From contig CANXME010002463.1 in NCBI GenBank assembly GCA_948144175.1, forward strand, positions 1,139,001 through 1,203,000: 64,000 nucleotides of DNA. Direction: 5' to 3'. The notes under the pieces are model-generated. The model was not told the origin of the DNA and did no database searches. It saw only the letters and a list, made by a program, of their open reading frames with translations. Within the stretch, counting starts at the first letter, position 1. Each line of letters starts with the position of its first letter. The DNA comes from Closterium sp. NIES-65. Taxonomy: Eukaryota; Streptophyta; Zygnematophyceae; Desmidiales; Closteriaceae. Shown one piece after another: positions 20,981-31,549 of this stretch. The translations under genes and the position numbers were made by a program.

Positions 20981-21594
20981 TGTCAGTAGATCTGCACTGT
21001 GGATGCCCGATCGATCCTACGGGGGGTTACAGACGTGTTTGCCTGGGGGGTTATGGGCGCACTCTGACCCGCTACTGAAACAAGCCCTTGTATCCCAATG
21101 GTCTAGTGGTTGGGATTCTGACATGGTATCAGAGCGGTCTCGGGTTCGATTCCCGGTGCATGCACATGTAGGCCGTTGCCGCTGTGCTTAGTCCTGGGCC
21201 TCCCAGTGTGGGGGGGTGTCAGTAGATCTGCACTGTGGATGCCCGATTGATCCTACGGGGGGTTACAGGCGCGTTTGCCTGGGGGGTTATGGGCGCACTC
21301 TGACCCGCTACTTAACAAGCCCTTCTATCCCAATGGTCTAGTGACTGGGATTCTGACATGTTGTCAGTAAGGTCTCGGGTTCGAATCCCGGTGTATGCAC
21401 ATGTTGGCCGTTGCCACTGTGCTTAGTCCTGGGCCTCCCAGTGTGGGGGGGTGTCAGTAGATTTGCACTGTGGATGCCCGATCGATCCTACGGGGGGTTA
21501 CAGGCGTGTTTGCCTGGGGGGTTATGGGCGCACTCTGACCCGCTACTGAAACAAGCCCTTGTATCCCAATGGTCTAGTGGTTGGGATTCTGACA
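20981..21594 (+). mobile_element. Miniature LTR element in tandem form (LTR-int-LTR-int-LTR)
   Basis: Three LTRs (20981-21123, 21217-21358, 21452-21594; 142-143 bp, TGTCAGTAGAT to GATTCTGACA) are separated by two internal segments of only 93 bp (21124-21216 and 21359-21451). The whole array is bounded by one TSD pair, CATCT (20976-20980 and 21595-21599). The first internal segment starts with a perfect PBS, TGGTATCAGAGC. In the second the PBS is corrupted. Each internal segment ends in a G-run acting as polypurine tract. No coding capacity. Size and layout fit TRIM/SMART-type elements mobilised in trans. Confidence 0.88.
21091..21158 (+). promoter_or_regulatory. tRNA-like sequence with A and B boxes across the LTR/PBS junction
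   Basis: TGGTCTAGTGGT (21099-21110, in the LTR) matches a pol III A box. GGTTCGATTCC (21143-21153, in the internal segment) matches the B-box consensus exactly. Between them TCTGA (21117-21121) pairs with TCAGA (21129-21133) around a 7-nt loop, CATGGTA, like an anticodon arm with TGG in anticodon position. That arm is made of the LTR end plus the PBS. The sequence resembles tRNA-Pro. The acceptor ends do not pair and position 33 is not T, so it is tRNA-like rather than a functional tRNA gene. Confidence 0.65.
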
Positions 21595-21599
21595 CATCT

Positions 21600-22833
21600 C
21601 CCGTGACTGCCATCCCGAAATCTCCGCGTGGCAGTTGTATCCTTTCAACAGACCGCTGCCGTATCTACAGCTGGCAGCTTCTTGCAATCCGAAATTGCTG
21701 CAGCTGTTCCGAAATTGTGGCAGAGTCCTCGCTGCAGCTTCTTCAGCTGTCAGCACCAGAGCTGTCGATTCAAGGGCATTTGCCCTTAATGCCCTGAACA
21801 TTCTGGGTTATGTTTGGCGCATCTCGACCATTTTAAGGGTTTTATTCGACTGGCACCCTGCCAGTTAGGGCATCGTTTGGCCCAACCCCGGACGCGTTAA
21901 GTGCTCAATCTGGGCCATCCCCTGAATCTAAGTTCTACTTTTGGTTCCGCAGACCACCCCCTAAAATCTTGCGTAACACCACCCTCCCCTACCCCCCCTC
22001 TCCATGAAAGTTGCACAATAGGGCGACAGGTAAAGGATGTTTCACTCGATTTTATCCTATCTAGTGTTTGTGTAGTGTCGAAGTCAGGAGATGAGTAGAA
22101 ATGCAGTAGGTAGTGCAAATGTAGTTGTAGTTGGAAGTTGTGACATACAGGTTGACTGGAGTATTAGTAGTGAGAAGTATGTGATTTTCTTGTCTATGAT
22201 GTTGTTTAGGTTAGTAAAGTACACAACACATTGGAGCCCGGATTTCAAGTTTACACTTCGGCCTGCATCCATGACCGTTAAGGGCGAAAATTTGGTCACC
22301 TCCCTGAAAATCAGGGTTAGAATTTCAGCAGCTGGGGGCCTCAAGTTCTGCCCCCAGGGATATCGACAGCCCTGGTCAGCACCTCCGGCAGTCTTGTCTT
22401 GAATCACCGAGCATGTTGTCGCTTTTCTCCGAAAACTCACGGGCAGAGGCGAAAAACAACTGCTGTTCCTCCCCCTGACTTCGAAAATATATTTTCAACT
22501 TCGAACAGAAACTGCCGACGATGTCAGCTGCAATGTCGACGTTGTCGAGACTCGCCGAGGACTTCGGGGTAGAGGCGAAAAAGCCGTCCTTCCTCCCCCC
22601 AGCTGCTCCGAGAATTTTCACCTGTGTTGCGGCTGGTACCCTTGAAACTCTGCAGGTTTTGCCGCCATGAAGTTCACCACGGCAAGTTCGCGCGCTTAAC
22701 CTAGCGCCGCTGCAACTCCGCCGTTGTCACAAAATTGTCGGCCGTCACCGCCGACTCTTGTAAAACCGGTACTCGGTACTCACGTAAATGTCGGTGTCGA
22801 AAAACAATTGTACGTCTTGGTCACCTGCAGGTT
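21600..22833. other. Non-coding interior of element G, no gene seen
   Basis: No domain-bearing reading frame. It contains scattered related phrases (AGAGGCGAAAAA near 22445 and 22572), suggesting an old internal duplication. Confidence 0.45.
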
Positions 22834-22838
22834 ATCCC

Positions 22839-23185
22839 TGTCAGCGGTCCACTGGTGATTCCCGATTGATCCTAGGGAAGGGTTACAGGCACGTTGGCCT
22901 GGGGGGTTATGGGCGCACTTACCCGCTACACAAACAAGCCCTTTTATCCCAATGGTCTAGTGGTTGGGATTCTGACATGGTATCAGAGCAAAGGTCTCGG
23001 GTTCGAATCCCGGTGTGTGCACTTCGGGCATCCCAGTGCGGGGGGGTGTCAGCGGTCCACTGGTGATTCCCGATTGATCCTAGGGAAGGGTTACAGGCAC
23101 GTTGGCCTGGGGGGTTATGGGCGCACTTACCCGCTACACAAACAAGCCCTTTTATCCCAATGGTCTAGTGGTTGGGATTCTGACA
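22839..23185 (+). mobile_element. Complete miniature LTR element, 347 bp
   Basis: Two 139-bp LTRs (22839-22977 and 23047-23185), identical by eye, flank a 69-bp internal segment and are bounded by TSD ATCCC (22834-22838 and 23186-23190). PBS TGGTATCAGAGC is at 22978-22989, and a CGGGGGG tract precedes the 3' LTR. It is a sister family of the 20981 array: the 3' half of the LTR and the tRNA-like part are shared, the 5' part differs. It is entirely non-coding, and identical LTRs imply recent movement. Confidence 0.93.
22945..23022 (+). promoter_or_regulatory. tRNA-like sequence in the 347-bp element
   Basis: A box TGGTCTAGTGGT (22953-22964), anticodon-like arm TCTGA-CATGGTA-TCAGA formed by LTR end plus PBS, and B box GGTTCGAATCC (23000-23010) keep the arrangement of the 20981 array. 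The variable-loop region is 3 bases longer. Confidence 0.65.
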
Positions 23186-23190
23186 ATCCC

Positions 23191-24614
23191 TTTGAAGAAC
23201 CGGTGTGTCTAGCGTGCCCACCCGTCGCCATTTTTCTCTCCGTTGTTAACCACACTAGCAACCCACCAACAGGAGGTGCTCTTTCGTGCGGAACCCAGAG
23301 TCATGAGTCTACCGGGACCGAATTTCACGGAACTTAGCACGCATCGACGCCGTAGATCTCGCCGAAGAATTTTCCCAGATGGCTTCGAAGTACACCGTAA
23401 ACCACGGAGACAGCTGGCGAGCAGACGTTCACCCGTCTCCCACCGTAATAAATAACCCCGGATGTCATCGTTGTTGGAGCAGTCCCGAAGTATTTTCCGC
23501 TGCATAACCCCGACGTTTTCGCCGTTGACCCTGGTACACCGACGTTCACCCGTCTTCGTACCCGTCGAAATTACTTAGCGAATTCCGGGTATCCTTGGCA
23601 ATACACCCTCGCCGCGCCTCCATGTAACAATATCAAGCCCCTTCGGAAGTCTACCGAATAGACTTCGGAATTCGCGGTGGAGAGATGTACGGGCTCAACC
23701 TTTCACTCTGGAGATCTACTGGAGCACCTACAAATCTCCTTCCATTATGATTTTTTTGTTTTGTCTTCACCCCCCGACAATTTCGCTTGTCGCCATTCAC
23801 CCAGCGTCCCCTTTTGTCAGAGGAGGTATAACTCCGTGTTGCCCGCGATTTTTCTGACATTCGGTGAAGGCGCGAACGCTATCGTAGCCGGATCTTGTTT
23901 ATCGTATCAAACAGTCGGGCCGGCCGCTTCGTTGCCCACCACGTCTATCGCGTTGAAAAACTCCACAGCTTCGGAAACCCCTTTTTCGCTGCTAAACCAT
24001 GTCGGGTAGACCCTGAATTAGGAGAAACTCCGACAGCTGCACCAATTTCTTCAGCTCCGACTTTTTCGGCAGGGGAACTGCTGCCGATGGTCCGGTTTTG
24101 TCGGGGCCTATACAGTATTGCATCATTAAAAATTTCTTGTACAACCAGCTGTCGAACTTGCGCAATACCCGCGCTTTTTTGCTAGCACTGGGCTAAACAG
24201 AGTGCCCCGCCTTTTGATCCAATGGCCAATAGGACTTACAAATGGCCTTCGAGGCCTTCTGGGCGTGAGCTATGTGAAACGTCAGTAGACTTTGGCCGGT
24301 AGGGAGCTCGTTCTGCTACCGCCGCTTAGCCGCAAAACTCGGCCCTCAGCAAAAAGTCGTCGCAGTATGTCGTTTTCGCCCCTCCTGAAGCTCAGATTTC
24401 GTTTCTCTCGCCAGACCCGTATTTGTCGCATCCCGTTTAATACGACCGGTAGACCAGGCGAAATTTGCGGGTCTAGACGTTGCGATAAACCGTTGTCCCG
24501 TCGGTGTACTGCCCTGTCTGCGGCGCAACTCCCCTTGATCGGGGGAACCTGAGCCGCCTGAAGTACAGTGTCGGCTGCTGTTGTTGATCCGAAAATTTCG
24601 GCCGACCTTGTTGT
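23191..24614. other. Non-coding interior of element G, no gene seen
   Basis: Only short frames, none with recognisable motifs. The sequence is moderately GC-rich with frequent CCGAAAATTT-like and TCGGCC phrases. It ends at the LTR of element B. Confidence 0.45.
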
Positions 24615-24741
24615 TGTGAAAGAACGAGGGAGGGTTGACTAGAGGAAAGGTTGGGTACAAGTACAAACCCTAGAAATGTGTTGTACCCTATATGTGCTAC
24701 CCCACTATAGCCTACATAGGCTAAGTCATATAAGTCTGACA
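24615..24741 (-). repeat. 3' LTR of element B
   Basis: On the minus strand it begins TGTCAGACTTATATGAC after a CTGTGGGGGTG purine tract and ends CTTTCACA. 127 bp. It is followed inward by the conserved 3' UTR block (24803-24845). Confidence 0.85.
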
Positions 24742-24938
24742 CACCCCCACAGGCAAAGTGGGGGAGAACAAGAGGTCACAAGACCAGTCAAGCAAAACAA
24801 AACAAGCCCACGGTGGATCACAACGTCACCACACATTCCGAGCACAAGTTTAAGGCCACAAGGCCAGTTCGCATGCAAGATCATATATAAAGGTAAGCAA
24901 GCAAGTGCATGTATAGAAAGATCACAGTACAAGCAAGG

Positions 24939-27900
24939 TCAAGAAGTGAGCAAGTGAGGCCAAGTAGGCACAAGACCTAGCATCGTACAGCAGCGCTGAT
25001 GATCACAAGATGGAAGTGCCTTGGTAAAGATATCAGCAGTGTTGGCCTGAGAGGCCATGTAAGCAAGGCGCAGCTTACCACGCTGCTGCAGCTCACAAGC
25101 AAGGAAGTAGCGAAGAGCAATGTGCTTCATTCTGTGCTCCAGTCTGTGCTCCCGACACAAGGCCAGCATGGCCTTGTTGTCTACGTACAGAACTGGAGGA
25201 GAACGAGGCGGCTCTCCTAGGTCAGTCAGCAGGTAGGTGAGCCAACGTAGCTCCTATGCAGCCATCGCCCCTGCGTAGATCTCAGCCTCACAGCCGGAGC
25301 CGAGAACAGAAGACGAGCGGGTAGACCGCCACAAAACAGAGCCGGAACCAAGGCTGAAGGTCTAACCCTGTGACGACCGCTGCAGAGCCTGGTCGTCAGC
25401 CCAAGAAGCGTCAGCATGACCTGTGAGGACCACTGAACACCACCCTCCAAGCACTAGCCCCATGCCCGACGTACTGCACAAGTAGCGCAACACCCTCTTC
25501 GCTGCAGCCATGTGCTCTGGTCGGTGTCTCCCAGGAGCAACATAGCGTGCCAAGATGCTAAGAGGGTATGCAAGGTCAGGTCGTGTGCAGGTCATCGGGT
25601 ACATGAGGCAGCCACCAAGCTCTGGGTATGGGCCACTCGGCTCTACGGACTCATCCGAAGACAGAGCTGAGAGCGTGTGGCGGGTAGACAGAGGAGTGGC
25701 ATGAGGCGAGGAGTACGTGAAGTCGAAGCGCTGAAGGACCTGCTGCACCATGTGCGACTAAGTCAGGGTAATGGTGCACTGTGCTCTGTCCCGAGTGATC
25801 TGCAAGCCAAGGTAGCTGCGCGTTCACCCAGGTCTGTGCACGTGTGTCTCTTCTGTAGCTACGACTTCACGTGGGCGAGTCCAGCAGTATCAGCAGTGGT
25901 AAAGACCAAGTCGTCGACATACACGAGGATGTAAAACGGAGGCAAAGAGGTGTCGGTGCGCAGAAACAACGACGGGTCGGGTGTAGAAGGAGCAAAGCCA
26001 AGAGCCGCAAGCGTAGTCCTCAGTGTGTCGTGCCACTCACGGGGCGCCTAGCGAAGACCGTAGACTGGTCACCGGAGGCTCCACTGGGTACCAGGAGGAA
26101 ATGACCCAGTGAAGCCACGAGGGCGGCGCAGCCAGATCTCCTCGTGCAGGCTGCCCTGCAGGAAAGCTGTACTGAAGTCAAGAGAGTGAAGCTCGTAGTC
26201 GCGCTGAGCGGCTATGTGCAGCAGCACCCGAAGAGTGGTCATCTTCGGGGTGGGAGAGAAGGTCTGAAAGTAGTCAACTCCCTGCCACTGACTAAAGCCT
26301 CGAGGCACGTAACGCGCCTTGAAGACAGGCGGAGAACCCGGTGGCCGCTTCACCCCGAAAATCCACATGCCACTGACGATGTTCACGCAAGGGGGGGGAA
26401 CCTCGTGGATGTAGGTGCCTCTGGACTTCCAGGAAGCCATCTCTACGTCCATGGCTGACTGCCACTGAGAGGAGTAGGGACCCTCGATCGCCTCAGCGTA
26501 CGATCGAGGAGTCGGGATGTCTAGTGCATACGGGTCTCCCTCAGGGGCAATCAGCGTGGACACGAGATAAGGCAAAGCAGCAGCAAAACACTAGAACTCC
26601 TCCTGCTTTTCCTCAAGCACGTCCGTGCTAAGAGCACACTCACCTCCGACGGATGGAGGATAGACAAACGCAGGCCCAGCAACGAGACTAGCAGCGTAGT
26701 CTAGACGACAGCGAGCAGCAAAGTCGACAAGCCCAGCCACCAAGGCAGACGCAGTAGTGGACTCAAAAGAAGGGTCAGTGAGAACAGTAGCCAGGAGACG
26801 CGTGACGTAGGATTGGCAGCACGAAGAGAGTCAGACTCCGGGTCAGCAAGAACAGGAAGAGAGGACTCTGGAGGAGACGGCAACGGGACACGCAGAGGAG
26901 CAGTGGAAGGACGGAGTGCCATCTGGTGTGTGCCTAGGACCGCAGGAGGACGCGGACGCAGAGCACGACTACTAGTGCGAGCACCACGAATAGGCGACGC
27001 AGGACGAGACGCAGGCTCACGACGCTCAGCAAGACCTCCTGTAGGAGTAGTGTAGGGAGAAGGAGCAGGCAGGGGGGAGACGGGATGTAACTGTGACTGC
27101 GACTGGACAGGGTCTGGACACTCTAAAGGAGGAGCAGGACCAGTAGAAGGCGTGAGACCAAGAACCTGCTCAAGGAGCGGAATGAAGTACGGCCGCGGCT
27201 GCACAGCGCCTCCAGAAACAGGAGGGACAGCACCAGTACCCCTAGCGGCAGCACCATCGCCAGCAGCACCTCCAACTTCAACAGCGCCAACTCCAGTACC
27301 CTCTGAAGCACCAGCACCACCAGCACCGCCAGCGCCAGCATCACCGCTAGCGCCAACACCCCCCGCAGCTCCAGCTCCAGCAGCACCAACTCCAGCAGGA
27401 CCGCCTGCTCTAGCATCGCCAGCAGCTCCAGCACCAGGAGCACCTCCAGCAGCACCAGCAGCACCTCCAACAGGACCAACTCGAGCAGCCCCAGCAGAAC
27501 CGACAATCCCAGCAGCTCTAGTACCGCCAGTACGAGCACCTCTAGAACAATTGGCTCCTGTACCTCCAGCGCCAACCCCAAGGTCAACAGCAGCAGTAGC
27601 ACCTCCAGCTCCAGCAGCACGGCTACAGCGCCGGGCAAACCACTCACGCAGCTCCTGTGGAAAGGGTAGTTCCCGCCGAGGAAAGGAAGAGCGGCGGCAG
27701 GGGGAGGGGCGCAGTGCGGTAGGGGAAGAGATGGTAGTAAGGAACCGACTCGTCAAAGGTGACGTCTTGGGAGGACAGAACACGGCGCAAGGTTGGGTGG
27801 TAAAACTGCCAACCAGGCACGTCAGGGGGGAAGCCAAGGAAGACGCAGGGAACGGCACGAGGGGACAGTTTGTCCGCAGACAAGTCGCGGAGAAACGCCC

Positions 27901-28776
27901 GAGATCCCCAAACACGAGACGCAGACGCATCGCCAACCTTCCCCGTCCACCGCAAGGTGGGGGAGGTCTCTGGCAAGGAGACTCGGGGCCGAAGGTTGAT
28001 TTGATGCGCTGCGTACTGAACTGCAAACGGCCACAGAAAATGGGGGGCAGCCGCATGGATCATGGACGTAAGAGCGACGTCCATGACCATGCCAATGCGG
28101 CGCTCAGCAATCCCATTTTGCTGTGGAGAGGCCGAAAGCGTGAAGGTCTGGCGGATGCTCTGTGCACGACAAAAGGCTTCAAGGTGAAGACGAGGCACGG
28201 AGGGGTGACCAAGGCGGTGGTGCTAGAGGAGAGTCCGGTGGGACAGGAGACGACACGAGTAGGGAGCAGACTCAGGACAAGACCTGGACGCTGAAGCAAA
28301 CACCTGACCCGACGCAGCTACCTGACCAGACTCAGCAACCGGAGGAGACTCAGTAGTCACTGTGTACAGGCTCGATCCCGGCTTACGGGTAAACGTGGCC
28401 AAGTGTCGGCCCGTCCGAGCACACGTACAGTGGGTCACCCGCTGACTTGCAGGAGTGAACTGGTCAACCCCCCCATCCTGTAGATCAACACTACTCACCA
28501 AGTTCGTAGAGAACGAGGGGAGGTAGAGACCTCACAAGGTGCCAAAGGGGGCCGCCGGACACGGTAAGACAGTTGAGAAGTGGGGAAGGATAGGACCCCC
28601 AGAGGGGTCCGCCAGGGAGACCGCAACTGGCCGACTAAGCGGCGTAAGCGTGGTGCGGTCTCGAAAGAAGGAGCGGGAAGCACCCGAGTCAAGGGTGAAG
28701 GTGTGTAAGGCCTAAGCGGATGAAGTATCTGAGAGAGAATACGCACCAGTACCTGGGGCAGCAGACGCACTAGCAC
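24939..28776 (-). pseudogene. copia element B pol remnant
   Basis: From right to left: protease region (28776-28495), pre-integrase (28501-28223), integrase with QQNGIAERRIG (near 28120), Gly/Ala-rich linker (27660-27230), RT (SGMWIFGVKRPPG near 26360, then TFSPTPKMTTL), the palm-domain region near 25920 where TACACGAGGATGT (plus strand) encodes the VYVDD area, and RNase H (25169-24939, MLALCREHRLEHRMKHIAL). A deletion near 28200 joins pre-integrase directly to the segment before QQNGIAERR, removing the first two integrase catalytic Asp. At least five frame breaks or stops follow. Not functional. Confidence 0.87.
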
Positions 28777-30014
28777 CTAGAGCAGCAGCCTCACCAGCAC
28801 CTAGAGCAGCAGCCTTAATGCCCGGGTCAGGTGGAACACATAGGTAACAGTCACCCTCATCACTAGTAGACACAACATACATTGCAGCAAGAATGGCATC
28901 ATAATCCAGATCAAAGATAGCAACCCCCAACCTAAGCAGCTCGCCCCAGCCGGGGATCTCAGTGGCGTTAGGGAACTGGAGCTCCCACCACCGAAGGCGC
29001 TCCGCTGTGCAGAGCCACCCCGACCAGCTCCACCTCCGCCGCTGCCACCTCCGCCACCGCCGCCACCGCCTCCTCCTCCGCTCCCACCGCCACGGCCGCC
29101 GCTGCCTCCGCCTCCACCGCCGCCACCGAAGCCCCCACCCCCGCCAGCACTCCCACCGCCACCCCCACTCCCTCCGCCGCCTCCACCGCCACCTCCACCG
29201 CCCCCGCCAGCCCCTCCAGCGCCCTTGCCCCCCTTGCCCTTGCGATGCGACGTCTCCCGCTAGGGGCAGACGCAGCGCCGACCGACTGGGTGCCAACGAA
29301 GTCGACGGCATTAGCAGAGACAACAGAGGGCAAAAGAAGGGAGGGGGAGCACCCCTCAAAGAAGGGGGCACGAGGGTCACCACGAGAGGCTCCTACAATG
29401 ACTATAGTCTTCTCAGGTGCCAGGAGGCGCTCCTCGAGGAGATCAAGGGTGAGTGTGGTGGGGTAAATAGAGAGGAAGTGATCCCTAAGCGAGCGAAGGG
29501 AGTCAGGGAGCCTGGTGACTATGTAGTAGAGTGTGATGTACATGGGGGGGGGGGGGGGGTTCTTGGCGCAGAATTCAGAAGGAAGCGCAGAGCGGTAGCC
29601 GGTGTCACTAGTGCGAAGGTGCGTAATGAGGTCAGCGACTGTGGGAAAGGCGGCGAGGTCAGGGTACGGCAGCATGAGGCGGCTAAGGGCAGCAGTGGCA
29701 GGGGAAGAGTAGCGTGCAACTACAGCATCGTACAAGGTCTTAGTACTCTTGTACTGACTAAAGTGCGCGCTCTCAGTGGACGGCAAGTGACTACGCACAG
29801 CAAGACGGGCAGCAGCATCGCGTGTGGCCCACTGCGAGCGAAGAGTGCTGTCAGCATCGGCAGCAGGGGCAGCAGAGGCGCCAGACGTGAGATCGAATAG
29901 TGAGAGACCGTCCATTCTATTGCACTGTAGGAAAAGCTGAAGATCATCGACCCAGACCTCAAAGTAAACAGCCCAACCCTCAGCATCAAAAACTAGAACG
30001 CTAGGGGTAGCCAT
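28712..30014 (-). pseudogene. copia element B Gag remnant
   Basis: The frame from Met 30014 (MATPSVLVFDAEG) is open for 348 codons and covers the UBN2-like Gag core, including MYITLYYIVTRLPDSLRSL. This part is deleted in E2. It passes into a Gly/Ala/Val-rich tract after about 29240, shifts frame, and continues as 29383-28712 with EIPGWGELLRLGVAIFDLDYDAILAAMY. The zinc-knuckle segment is largely missing. A run of about 13 G (plus strand, near 29546) is a likely slippage site. Confidence 0.85.
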
Positions 30015-30290
30015 GACAGTAGTGGCAATAGGCTAGGGGCAGCAGTAGCAGGCGTGGCTCGGCAGTGCTCTTACGAGGGCTGGTGGGTAGGGGCCGGCAA
30101 GCGGTGGGGCAGGGCCGAGGCGCGGCGGCAGGGACAAGGCCGCGACCGCGGCAGCGGCTCCTGCTGTCAGTGGCGGGGGCTGCTGCTGTCGGCGGCGTCT
30201 GTTGCTGTCGGTTGCTGCTGGCGTCCGGAGGGTAGGTACACGGGGCATGACTCGGGCAGGGGCGTAGCGCGCTCCGGGCAGGAAAAAAAA

Positions 30291-30777
30291 AAGTCGTACT
30301 TGCCGCACTAGAAAACGTGAAGAAAACGCCTGACGCCACTTGCCGCACGCATTAACTCCGATTTCTTCGTGTGCAGTTGACGACCACATGAAAACTTCAA
30401 CTCGCACGACCAGCTGCTCCGAGAATCTCGCGCATGCAGTGACGACAACCGTCCTGACGCCAACTGCCGCATAAAAACAGGCGCCGAGATTAACGGAAAC
30501 GACGAAATTTACTCACGCAATTAAATGCGACGACAGCAAAAGCTGTCTACCACCCGGGGGGAGGGAGACCACGGTCCATCTCGACCGTCAAGGGCAAGGA
30601 TCCGTCGGTGCCGCAGGAGCGCATTGAAATTCATGGTCGCTAGGAGCAACTACCCGTTCTCCTGGCCGGCTCTTGCGCTGCTCCTGTCACCACGACATCC
30701 TTCCCGGTCCCCCCCCCCTTGAGGGGTAATACACTCTAAAAAACGAGGAACCTAGGAACTTAGGCTCTGATGCCAAG
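30291..30777 (-). other. Leader and PBS of element G
   Basis: No gene. At 30764-30775 the plus strand reads GCTCTGATGCCA, whose complement TGGCATCAGAGC is a PBS one base different from the common form. The leader side (minus strand) then reads CCTAAGTTCCTAGG, a short hairpin. Two bases outward is the LTR end TGTTATGAG. This marks the 5' end of a minus-strand LTR element distinct from B. Confidence 0.6.
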
Positions 30778-31423
30778 TGTTATGAGCTGTACCGTAAGCC
30801 CCCCGATAGAAGCGCAGGCCTCGGATAAGCGCCGATGCTTATGAAAGGATGAGGGCGCTTATATCCGGTCCTCGATTATAAGCACACCCCTGAAGGCTTA
30901 CGGATTATAAGCGCCACCCTCTTCTTTTTTATTATATTTTTACTGAAATCGTTGTAACGAAACTCAACATTTTTATTCCCACATTTTGAATTTCGATGCC
31001 CCCTCACCCTCGCCCGGCTCACTGGCAACGCGTCCAGTCAGAATGAGCTGTTAAGGGCGCACGTTGACTCATTCTGACTGTGTGTGTTGGCAGGGAATCA
31101 ATCCTTGCCAACTTGCACACCAGATTCTCAATCACAGCCTTGTACAGTATAGTTTCACATTCTGATTGTGTGTGTTGGCAGGGAATCAATCCCTGCCAAC
31201 TTGCATGCGAGATTCTCAATCGAACCCTGTATAGTTTCGACTCGATTCAATTCGCAAAAACGGGATCTACAGTTTGGGGGAAAAACGACGAATTTTATAT
31301 ATGCTTTTATATAAGCACCGGCGCTTATAAAAACCATCAATTATAAGCGCACCCCCTAAAAAAACGTGCTTTCTTATAACCCCAGGGGCGCTTCTATCCG
31401 GGGGCTGACGGTACTAAGAAGAG
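30778..31423 (-). repeat. 5' LTR terminus of element G, split by a MITE and cut by copia C
   Basis: The 24 terminal LTR bases match 13177-13200 apart from one base once the MITE and one GTAC copy are removed. The rest of the LTR is missing because copia C begins at 31424 and its right end is truncated. Confidence 0.6.
30793..31410. mobile_element. MITE-like DNA transposon, 618 bp
   Basis: Terminal inverted repeats of about 23 bp start CGTAAGCCCCCC on the left and CGTCAGCCCCCG on the right, and both continue GATAGAAGCGC (two mismatches in 23). The 4-bp direct repeat GTAC flanks it (30789-30792 and 31411-31414). The homologous LTR at 13177 has GTAC once and no insert, which is a natural empty site. 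Subterminal GCGCTTATA/TTATAAGCGC motifs repeat near both ends. A roughly 60-bp segment containing GTGTGTTGGCAGGGAATCAA occurs twice inside (about 31070 and 31158). No transposase. Confidence 0.85.
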
Positions 31424-31549
31424 TGTCAAACTTATATGCTATAGTCTGTGTAGGCTGTAGTGGGGTAGACAATATGGGGTACAACATTTCTAGGTTTTCC
31501 TACTTGTACCCACCCCTTACCTAGTTCATTCATTCCTCGTTCTTTCACA
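31424..31549 (+). repeat. 5' LTR of element C
   Basis: 126 bp from TGTCAAACTTATATGC to TTCTTTCACA, followed by PBS. After the PBS, AGGTTCCC-TGGT-GGGAACTT (31561-31580) forms a hairpin. Confidence 0.88.

Larger units (their letters stand above)
24615..30290 (-). mobile_element. Decayed Ty1/copia retrotransposon B
   Basis: Minus-strand order from right to left is leader (30290-30015), gag (30014-28712), protease, a truncated integrase, RT, RNase H, 3' UTR and a 127-bp 3' LTR. It belongs to the same broad family as E1/E2/E4 but has many stops and frameshifts. The 5' LTR and PBS are missing: the leader breaks off in its poly-T run (about 30281-30290), beyond which sequence of element G continues. 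No TSD can be assigned. Confidence 0.88.

Noticed and set aside
21091-21160. Genuine tRNA gene
   Set aside because: The A box, anticodon-like arm and B box fit, but the acceptor ends do not pair and position 33 is not T. The sequence is part of an LTR/PBS/internal structure repeated with TSDs.
20981-23185. Ordinary tRNA-derived SINE dimers
   Set aside because: TG...CA termini, a 12/12 PBS exactly at the LTR end, G-rich tracts before the second LTR and 5-bp TSDs fit LTR elements better. It stays as the alternative to test.
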